DNA of 32,469 nt from Nitriliruptorales bacterium (GTDB lineage: Bacteria > Actinomycetota > Nitriliruptoria > Euzebyales > Egibacteraceae): NCBI GenBank assembly GCA_009379795.1, contig WHTC01000010.1, positions 1 to 32,469 of the forward strand. Reading direction: 5' to 3'. The stretch's first letter is position 1. Each line of letters begins with the position of its first letter. Of this stretch, positions 25,301 through 31,900 are shown in pieces. The position numbers and the translations under genes were made by a program. The notes beneath the pieces are model-generated. The model made no database searches. It was not told the DNA's origin and worked only from the letters and a program-made list of their open reading frames with translations.

Positions 25301-25613
25301 GCGTGAAGCCCAGCTCCTTCTCGACCTCGAGCTCCACCGGGATGCCGTGGCAGTCCCAGCCGCCTTTGCGCGGCACCTGGTGGCCCTTCATCGTCCGGTA
25401 GCGGGGGAACAGGTCCTTGAACACCCGCGCCTCGACATGGTGGACGCCCGGCAGACCGTTGGCGGTCGGCGGACCCTCGTAGAAGCGGAACAGCGGGCCG
25501 CCCGCTGTCTGCTCCAGGGAACGCCGGAAGATATCGCGCTTCCGCCAGCGCGCGAGGACGGCCTCCTCCAGCGCCGGGAAATCAGGCTGCTGCGCGACCG
25601 GCTCGAACGCCAC
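22362..25613 (-). CDS. ileS: Isoleucyl-tRNA synthetase (type 2-like)
   Basis: Class I synthetase charging tRNA-Ile. It has the HIGH-equivalent GPPTANGLPGVHHVEAR near residue 58, and KMSKS at 609-613. It also has an editing (CP1) domain, the zinc-type pairs CWRCN, CSDCG and CAACG, and a long C-terminal region. The PTANGLPGVHHV form of the first motif and the length (1083 residues) fit the second IleRS type, the one that includes eukaryotic-like enzymes often tolerant of mupirocin; that tolerance is not shown here. GTG 25613 is chosen because GAGAGG lies five bases upstream; GTG 25619 overlaps that site. I found no recognisable T-box leader. It interrupts the plus-strand cluster. Confidence 0.95.
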   Translation of the reverse strand: MAFEPVAQQPDFPALEEAVLARWRKRDIFRRSLEQTAGGPLFRFYEGPPTANGLPGVHHVEARVFKDLFPRYRTMKGHQVPRKGGWDCHGIPVELEVEKELGFTRKQDIEDYGVAEFNARCRESVTRYVEQWERLTERIGFWVDTDDAYWTMSTSYVESVWWSLKQLWTSDLIYEGHRVVPYCPRCGTALSDHEVAQGYATTVDPSIYVRLPVREGPLAVEGASLLVWTTTPWTLISNTAVAIGPGIPYVLVRGPGDDFPVVMASDRVTEVLGETAQVLREVRPAELEGLHYRGPFDFVTPEPVDDGADPDWRYVTVGDFVTTAEGTGIVHLAPAFGEDDMRVARTHGLPVVNPVDLEGRFDARVAPFAGQFVKAADTGIVEDLRARGLLLRAEQYTHTYPFCWRCNTPLLYYAKPSWYIATTKIRDRLLSENAEVDWRPEHIRDGRYGDWLANNVDWALSRERYWGTPLPLWRCSDCGTVTAVGSRAELGHLAGRDLSDLDPHRPYVDEIRIDCAACGGRGSGERVPEVIDAWYDSGSMPFAQFGYPYAPGSDETFTERFPADYICEGIDQTRGWFYSLQAVSTLLFDRGSYRRVLCLGHIVDADGRKMSKSLGNVLDPWALIESRGADALRWLLLTDGSPWKSRRVGEGPLGEVVRKFLLTLWNTYCFFVIYARLDGWTPPDLDDPTRRNAPADERPIIDRWVLAELAETVRVVDAAMEDFDPITAGRQLARFVDDLSNWYVRRSRNRFWKTDAEHVSTHDTEAAFATLHECLVTVAALLAPFTPFVADELYENLVRNVEPQAPDSVHLLAFPTPDPAAADNRLRATMAAARRIVELGRRARQEARIAGRQPLRTALITLPAEDHPHWADVEEVVADELNVKSIELPDSVASLVNFRLKPDFRALGPVFGPLTPKVAAAIEDADPDALAAALAAWGSAAVTVDDEPVRVTTEQVQVLEVPAIGWQVAREGPYSVALDLDVDRPLRLEGLARELIRAINDLRKRAGFALSDRVVLHIEAVGDLAEALERHGSYVAREVLAAELRTEIDLDRQGRWSRGAPPGSEIIELTDDARALVRLEAVA

Positions 25614-25756
25614 AACCACCTCTCGCCTCGTCGTCGGAATCAGACTCGCCGATGGTAGCCGCAGCCTGCGGGATCACTGCCTGTCCGCCACTCCCACGGG
25701 ACCAGGTCACGGCCCACAGCCTGGCTCGGCCCATGCGCTACCCAGAACGACGGGCT

Positions 25757-25822
25757 CTTGCGTGTGCAGATCCGTGCGCCCGCGCACGCTCCTGCACACA
25801 TGTGCGCTTCTGCACACGCAAG
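25757..25822. repeat. 13-bp perfect inverted repeat with nested repeats between ileS and lspA
   Basis: CTTGCGTGTGCAG (25757-25769) is the exact reverse complement of CTGCACACGCAAG (25810-25822). The 40-nt interior holds a nested CGTGCG/CGCACG stem (25773-25788), the palindrome CACATGTG (25797-25804) and a third CTGCACAC (25792-25799). It lies in the 312-bp divergent gap. It could be an operator, a cruciform or an mRNA structure. The remainder of the gap shows no gene. Confidence 0.7.
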
Positions 25823-25873
25823 GGGTGAGCTGAGGGAGTGGGGACGAGTCCGGCCTCACGGCGAGCGGCTGGC

Positions 25874-25883
25874 GGGGGGGGGG
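25874..25883 (+). repeat. ten-G homopolymer upstream of lspA
   Basis: Ten consecutive G residues lie 42 bp before the lspA ATG, in non-coding DNA. Such tracts can slip during replication and alter promoter spacing. They are also prone to sequencing error. Confidence 0.8.
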
Positions 25884-25910
25884 TCAGCGGATGGCGGCGC
25901 GTTCGCCCGC

Positions 25911-25916
25911 TACAGT
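25911..25916 (+). promoter_or_regulatory. candidate -10 element of a near-leaderless lspA transcript
   Basis: TACAGT matches the actinobacterial TANNNT pattern and ends nine bases before the lspA ATG. There is no clear Shine-Dalgarno between them, so transcription may begin at or just before the start codon. No good -35 is visible. Confidence 0.35.
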
Positions 25917-25925
25917 TCGCCATCT

Positions 25926-26525
25926 ATGAACGCACAGCCCGACGCAGTGCCCCGCGCGCCATTGCGGCGGCGGGTGTGGCCCCCGCGCCGGGTGGCGCGC
26001 CTGTTCGCCATCGTCACGCTGGTCTGGGTTGCGCTGGATCAGCTGACCAAGCTGGCCGCCGTGCGTGTCTTCGCCGGCGACCCTGTCGATCTGGGGTTCG
26101 TCCGTCTGGTGGACGTACGCAACGAGGGAGCCGCGTTCGGCATCCCCGGCTTCCCCGGCATGTTCCTGGCGGTCACCATCGTCGTGGTCACGCTGGTGCT
26201 GCGCGCGTTGCCACAGATCGATCGGCCGGTGTTGGGTCTGGCCTATGGGCTGGTGGTCGGGGGGGCGCTGGGCAACGGTCTTGATCGCATCTTCCGCAGT
26301 CCCGGGTTCCCCTCCGGTGCCGTGGTCGACTTCATCGACCTCGGCTGGTTCCCGGTGTTCAACGTGGCCGACTCCGGCATCACGGTTGGCGCGGCGCTGC
26401 TCGTGCTGCTGCTCACGCAGGTTGAGCGCAGCCAGGGCTCAGAAACCCCCGAGCAGGCCGAGCAGCGTTCGGTCCGCCCCGCCACGCAGCCCCCGCGCGG
26501 CGAGCGCTCGCCCTGGCGGACGTGA
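25926..26525 (+). CDS. lspA: Lipoprotein signal peptidase LspA
   Basis: Membrane aspartyl protease (signal peptidase II) that cleaves prolipoproteins before the lipidated Cys. Four hydrophobic helices are visible. The conserved boxes are DQLTKLAAVR, RNEGAAFGIP (family NxGAAF), GNGLDRIF with catalytic D120, and FNVADSGITVG with catalytic D149. The 199-residue length is slightly above the usual 150-190, because of a hydrophilic C-terminal tail. ATG 25926 is the first plausible start; the frame stays open upstream across the inverted repeat, but that region lacks coding character. It overlaps rluD by four bases (GTGA). Confidence 0.95.
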   Translation: MNAQPDAVPRAPLRRRVWPPRRVARLFAIVTLVWVALDQLTKLAAVRVFAGDPVDLGFVRLVDVRNEGAAFGIPGFPGMFLAVTIVVVTLVLRALPQIDRPVLGLAYGLVVGGALGNGLDRIFRSPGFPSGAVVDFIDLGWFPVFNVADSGITVGAALLVLLLTQVERSQGSETPEQAEQRSVRPATQPPRGERSPWRT

Positions 26526-27502
26526 GCGGGGGCGCCTCCCGGGAGGATCGCCGGCCTCAGCCTGGAGTGACGCCGGGGGACCGCGAGGTGCTGCTGAAGC
26601 GGGTCGTCGAGCCGTCCGAGGACGGCATGCGCAGCGACGTCGCCGTCAGCGGCTGGCTCAGCGAGCCCCGTGCCCGCACCCACGAGCGCTTCGCCGCCGG
26701 TCAGGTGCTGCTCGACGGGCGGCCGGTGACCAAGTCTCGCCGGTTGCGCGCCGGCGAGCATCTGGTCGTCTCCGCCACCCCGGACGGTCCCGCCGAACCC
26801 CCGCCGCCCCCGCCGCCCGTCCCTGTGCGCTGGGCCGACGACCACCTCGCGGTGGTAGCCAAGCCCGCCGGCCTGGTCGTCCACACCGGCGCCGGTGTGC
26901 ATGGCGGCACGCTGGTGGATGCGCTGCACGCGATGGGCGTTCCGCTGGCCGTCACCGGTGACACCGCGCGGCCCGGCATCGTGCACCGCCTGGACCGCGG
27001 CACATCCGGCCTGCTGGTCGTGGCCAAGACCGATCGGGCTCGGGCGGGCTTGACGGCGCTGCTCAAGCGCCACTCCGTCGAACGCACGTACCGCGCGCTG
27101 GTTGACGGCGTCCCCGACCCGCCGCACGCCACCATCGACGCGCCGATCGCCCGCTCGGCGACCCACCGCGCGCGCTTCGACGTCGATCCCGAGGGACGGC
27201 CGGCGCGCAGCCACTACGACGTCCTCGAGGCCTTCGGGCGCGCCGCCCTGCTGGACGTGCGACTGGAGACCGGCCGCACCCACCAGGTGCGCGTCCACCT
27301 GTCCGCCGTCGGTCACCCGGTGACCGGCGACCTTACCTACGGGGCGTCACCGGTGGTGCGCGAGGACCTGGGGCTCGCGCGACCGGCCCTGCACGCCCGC
27401 CGGCTCGCCTTCGACCACCCCGTCACCGGCATCCGCATCGACATCGAGGAGCCGCTGCCCGCTGACCTGGAGGAGGCTCTGCGCCGCCTGCGCGTCGGGT
27501 AG
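26522..27502 (+). CDS. rluD: RluA/RluD-family ribosomal pseudouridine synthase
   Basis: RNA pseudouridine synthase, most likely acting on 23S rRNA. It has an N-terminal S4-like RNA-binding region (RTHERFAAGQVLLDGRPVTK), a proline-rich linker, then the catalytic domain with HRLDRGTSGLLVVAKT, whose Asp is D158. TGRTHQVRVHL and GHPVTGDLTYG follow. The target uridines cannot be told from sequence, so RluD is used by position: lspA-rluD pairs are common. GTG start in a GTGA overlap with lspA suggests coupling. A small hairpin GACCC/GGGTC (27503-27523) follows the stop without a T tract. Confidence 0.92.
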   Translation: MSGGASREDRRPQPGVTPGDREVLLKRVVEPSEDGMRSDVAVSGWLSEPRARTHERFAAGQVLLDGRPVTKSRRLRAGEHLVVSATPDGPAEPPPPPPPVPVRWADDHLAVVAKPAGLVVHTGAGVHGGTLVDALHAMGVPLAVTGDTARPGIVHRLDRGTSGLLVVAKTDRARAGLTALLKRHSVERTYRALVDGVPDPPHATIDAPIARSATHRARFDVDPEGRPARSHYDVLEAFGRAALLDVRLETGRTHQVRVHLSAVGHPVTGDLTYGASPVVREDLGLARPALHARRLAFDHPVTGIRIDIEEPLPADLEEALRRLRVG

Positions 27503-27685
27503 GACCCCCGTCGACGAAGGGTCAGGTATCACCGTGGGCCTCAGCCTCCACTTCTGCGGTACCCACCGAACGAGGGGTCGCGGATGTCAGCCTCTGCCCA
27601 GCTTGGTCCTTCCGGTTGATCATGCCGCGCCGTGGTGCTCGCCTGCGGACCTGGCGATTCGGCGACGGCGGCCATTTCCCGCGCG

Positions 27686-28729
27686 TCAGTCGCGGCAGGC
27701 GATGAAGTACAGGTCGCCGACCTGCTCGCTGGCGGTGTAGTAACCACAGTCGTCCAGCGCGTACGCGATCGCCTCGGCCTGGGGGAGCAGTGGGGTCGGG
27801 GCAGCGTGCACCGGCCAGGTGGGGAAGTCGCCCAGGGGAGCCTCGGGGGTCGGGGCGACGTATTCCAGCACGTGGTCGTAGGTGCGCAGGATCACCCGGC
27901 CATCCAGGCTGTCCCCGCCGGTGATCACGTTGCCGACCGCCGACGCGGCGAGCCCCAGGCGCGCTTCGGGCACCGGGACGTCGCCGAGGTACTCCATCGT
28001 CCCCTCCGCCCACCCGGGCGCCCGATACAGGCGCGTCGGACCGGTCACGCGCTGCTCCGCGTCGTAACTCGCCTTCGTGACGACATAGGGGATGCCGTCG
28101 TCGTCCACCAGCAGTGTCTCCGCATCGGAGGGCTGGTCGGGGTAGGTCAGCGTGATCATGTCCGCGCCGACCTCGCCCTGAGGCGGGCCGGCGGACAGGT
28201 CGGGCTCGACGAACCTGTGGATGAAGATGCCCGGCAGCCGCGCCAGGTTGTCGCCGATGTCGCCGATGTACACGCACGTGTTCGCATCGCCCGGTCCGCA
28301 GGGACCGACGGCCAGGTCCTCGGTGTTGCGCGCATCCAGTCCGGCGACCTGAACCGTGCCGAGGTGCTCGCCGGTTCCCGAGATCAGCCACACTCCACCG
28401 GTGCCGGGCCGGTCGTCCAGCAGGTACAGCACGCCGGGATTGCGGACGCTCGCGGCCAACCCGCTGGCTTCCGGCACCAACTCAGCGTCGAAGGCGCCGG
28501 TGCGGCTGGGGTTGCGGTAGCAGGCGAGGGGCTCCTCGCAGCCGGTCGGCAGTCCGGCGGTCGGGTCGGGCTCGGCCGGCGCGTCGGGCGGCGGTTCCTC
28601 GGCAGGGGCCGGATCCTGCTCGCCCGCGTCCCGTCCCCTCGCGTCCCGTTCCGCGGCGCCGGAGTCGGTCAGACCGCAGCCGGACAGCAGCAGCGCGAAC
28701 AGCGGCAGCGCGATCACCGGCGGGGTCAT
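27686..28729 (-). CDS. Predicted secreted lipoprotein, beta-propeller-like
   Basis: A 347-residue protein of unknown function. ATG 28729 begins a lipoprotein signal, MTPPVIALPLFALLLSGCG, with lipobox LSGC and lipidated C18; the open frame upstream of it lacks coding character. A disordered Asp/Glu/Pro/Ala linker follows to about residue 60. The rest has repeated strand patterns with segments such as NPGVLYLLDD, ARNTEDLAVGPC and YIGDIGDNLAR. These resemble extracellular propeller proteins of the WEDIA/GDIGDN type seen in actinobacterial hypotheticals. It would be processed by the LspA encoded nearby. It is divergent from dnaE and convergent with rluD. Confidence 0.8.
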   Translation of the reverse strand: MTPPVIALPLFALLLSGCGLTDSGAAERDARGRDAGEQDPAPAEEPPPDAPAEPDPTAGLPTGCEEPLACYRNPSRTGAFDAELVPEASGLAASVRNPGVLYLLDDRPGTGGVWLISGTGEHLGTVQVAGLDARNTEDLAVGPCGPGDANTCVYIGDIGDNLARLPGIFIHRFVEPDLSAGPPQGEVGADMITLTYPDQPSDAETLLVDDDGIPYVVTKASYDAEQRVTGPTRLYRAPGWAEGTMEYLGDVPVPEARLGLAASAVGNVITGGDSLDGRVILRTYDHVLEYVAPTPEAPLGDFPTWPVHAAPTPLLPQAEAIAYALDDCGYYTASEQVGDLYFIACRD

Positions 28730-28864
28730 GACCACCGAGCCTACCCGGGTGCTGCGCGCACCCCCCCGGATCCCTGCGCCTGTCCTGCCCGACCACTGTG
28801 CGCGGTCCTGGAGGAGGCACCGGGCCGAGGTACGGTGCAGGGACTTCCCCGCGGCGCCCTCAGG

Positions 28865-28873
28865 TAGTAGCGT
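28865..28873 (+). promoter_or_regulatory. weak candidate -10 region for dnaE
   Basis: The overlapping TAGTAG (28865-28870) and TAGCGT (28868-28873) lie about 85 bp before dnaE. TAGCGT fits TANNNT. No convincing -35 is seen. If it is used, the transcript would begin with the hairpin at 28881-28911. Confidence 0.25.
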
Positions 28874-28880
28874 CACATGC

Positions 28881-28949
28881 CGGGAAGCACACAGGTGTCA
28901 TTCGCTTCCCGCGCCGTATCCGACCCGACCGAGCGTGACGGGGGGAAGC
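28881..28949 (+). promoter_or_regulatory. dnaE leader with alternative hairpins covering the Shine-Dalgarno
   Basis: CGGGAAGC (28881-28888) pairs perfectly with GCTTCCCG (28904-28911), with a small nested ACAC/GTGT. The same GGGAAGC appears again at 28943-28949, overlapping the only Shine-Dalgarno-like tract (GGGGGAAG, 28941-28948) before the dnaE GTG. GCTTCCC could therefore pair with either copy, leaving the ribosome site free or closed. The repeats are seen; the switch is inferred. Confidence 0.4.
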
Positions 28950-28956
28950 TCGCGCA

Positions 28957-31900
28957 GTGGCCGATTCGTTTGCTCACCTGCATGTTCATACCGAGTACTC
29001 GATGCTCGACGGCGCGAGCCGGGTCGACGCCCTCATGCGGCGCACCGCGGAGCTGGGCATGCCGGCGATCGCGATCACCGATCACGGGGTGATGTTCGGG
29101 GCGATCGACTTCTACCGGGCGGGCCAACGCCACGGCGTCAAACCGATCATCGGCTCGGAGATCTACATGGCTCCCGGCAGCCGGTTCGCCAAGGGCAACC
29201 GCAAGCAGGGGCTGGGTGAGGGCGGCCCCGACGGGGCCGCTGGCGGGCGGGGATCGCGTCAGGAGCCCTACTACCACCTGACCCTGCTCGCCGAGAGTCA
29301 GCAGGGCTACCGCAACCTCATGCGGTTGGTCAGCCGGGCGTACCTGGAGGGCTACTGGTACAAGCCGCGAGCCGACCGGGAGCTGCTCAAGGAGCTGTCC
29401 GACGGGCTGATCTGCCTGTCGGGTTGTCTGGGGGCCGAGGTCAACCAGTTGCTGCTGGCCGGCAAGCGGCAGGAGGCGCTGGAGGCGGCCGCCTGGTACC
29501 GGGACGTGTTCGGCCCGGACCGCTACTTCATCGAACTGCAGGACCACGACATCCCCGACCAGCACCGCACCAACGGGGACCTGATGTGGATCGCCGGGCA
29601 ACTCGGCCTCGGCCTGGTCGTCACCAACGACAGCCACTACACGGAGCAGTCCGACTGCGAGGCCCACGACGTCCTGCTGTGCATCCAGACCGGGTCGCAG
29701 AAGTCCGACGCCAACCGCCTGAAGTTCAATGGCGACCAGTTCTACGTCAAGCCGGCCGACCAGATGCACGCGCTGTTCCCGGACCGCCCGGAGACCTGGC
29801 GCAACACGCTGGCGATCGCCGAGCGCTGCGACGTGACGATCGAGTTCGGCACCCACCACCTGCCCAGCTTCGACTGCCCGGACGGGATGACGGAGGCCGC
29901 CTACCTCCGGCAGAAGGTGTACGAGGGCGCCGCCGAGCGCTACGGCACACCGCTGCCGGATGAGGTCCGGGCACGCCTGGACTACGAGCTTGCGGTCATC
30001 GAGCAGATGGGCTTCCCGGCCTACTTCCTGATCGTGGCCGACCTGTGCGCCTACGCGCGCTCGGCCGGGATCCGGGTCGGGCCGGGCCGCGGGTCGGCGG
30101 CGGGCTGCGCCGTGGCCTACTGCACCGGCATCACCGACCTCGACCCGATCCACCACGGACTGATCTTCGAGCGCTTTCTCAACCCGGAGCGGGTGTCCCT
30201 GCCCGACATCGACATGGACTTCGACGAGCGCCGGCGCGGCGAGATGATCCGGTACGCCACGGAGAAGTACGGCCACGACCGCGTCGCGCAGATCGTCACG
30301 TTCTCTACGATCAAGGCCAAGCAGGCCATCAAGGACAGCGCGCGGGTGCTCGGGTTCCCTTACGGCTTCGGGGACCGGTTGGTGAAGATGATGCCCCCGC
30401 CGGTGCTCGGCAAGGACTTCCCGCTGGCCAGGGCGCGGGAGATGTCCGCTGAGCTGCGCACCGCATGGGAGACCGAGCCGGACGCGACCAAAGTGCTCGA
30501 CACCGCGCTGTCGCTGGAAGGGCTGCGCCGCCAGCATTCTATCCACGCGGCTGGGGTTGTGATCGGCGCCGAGCCGATCGTCGAGCATGCCCCCGTGCTG
30601 CGACTGGAGGCCGACGGCGAGGTCGTGACCCAGTACGACGGGGGCATGGTCGAGGACATCGGCCTGCTGAAGATGGACTTCCTGGGGTTGCGCAACCTCA
30701 CGGTCATCAGCGACGCGCTGGACCACATCGAGCGCACTACCGGCGAGCGCATCGTCATCGAGGACATCTCGCTTGACGACGCGCGCACCTACACGATGCT
30801 GTCCGGCGGCGACACCGACGGGGTGTTCCAACTCGACTCGCCCGGGATGAAGGCGCTGGTCCGCCAGCTCAAGCCGGACAGCTTCGACGACATCGTCGCG
30901 CTGCAGGCCCTGTACCGGCCGGGCCCGATGGCGGCAGGCCTGCACACCGAGTACGCCAAGCGCAGGCACGGCCAGTCAGGGGTGCGCTACCTGCACCCGG
31001 ACCTCGAGGAGATCCTGGAGAGCAGCTACGGGATCCTCGTCTACCAGGAGCAGGTGCTGCAAATCGCGCAGAGGATCGCCGGGTTCACCCTGGGCCAGGC
31101 TGACCTGCTGCGGCGCGCCATCGGCAAGAAGAAGCTCGAGGAGATGGAGGCCCAGAAGGCGGCCTTCCTGAAAGGCACCGTCGAGAAGGGCTACGACCGC
31201 CAACTCGGCCAGGACCTGTGGGACCTGATCGAGGGCTTCGCCGACTATGCCTTCAACAAGTCGCACTCCGCCGGCTACGGCCTGGTCAGCTACCAGACCG
31301 CCTGGTTGAAGGCGAACTACCCGGTCGAGTACATGGCGGCGCTGCTCACCTCGGTCAAGAGCAACAAGGACCGCCTGCCGCTGTACCTGAACGCCTGCCG
31401 GCAGATGGGCATCACCGTCCTGCCGCCCGACGTCAACGCCTCGGACTTGGACTTCACCCCGGTCCCCGGTCGCGGCAAGGAGATCCGTTTCGGGCTGTCG
31501 GCGGTGCGCAACGTCGGGCAGCAGGTCGTCGAGTCGATCCTGGCCGCTCGTAAGCAGCAGGGGAGCTTCGCCGACTTCGCCGACTTCGCCGGGAATGTCG
31601 ACGCGGCCTGTCTCAACCGGCGCACGGTGGAGTCGTTGATCAAGGCCGGCGCGTTCGAGTCACTCGCCCACCCCCGCAAGGGCCTGCTGCTGGTCTTCGA
31701 GCAGATCTGCGAACACGCGATCGCCCGCAAGCGCGCGGAGAGCGAGGGGCAGTTCTCGCTGTTCGGCGAGGTGGCGGACAGCGACGGCGGTCTGGATGAG
31801 ACGGTCCCGGTGCCTGATGTGGAGTATGACAAGCGGGACAAGCTGGCCGCCGAGCGCGAGATGTTGGGGCTGTACGTGTCCGACCATCCGCTGTTCGGGC

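Noticed and set aside
25614-25760. T-box riboswitch for ileS
   Set aside because: Many actinobacterial ileS genes have one, but no TGGNACC-type T-box sequence or clear specifier stem is seen here.
28730-28876. Longer N terminus for the lipoprotein
   Set aside because: The extension has no signal-peptide logic and would bury the lipobox; ATG 28729 gives a textbook lipoprotein signal.
28873-30969. 698-codon open frame on the minus strand across dnaE
   Set aside because: Antisense shadow of the PHP and polymerase domains; no start context and no domain signal.
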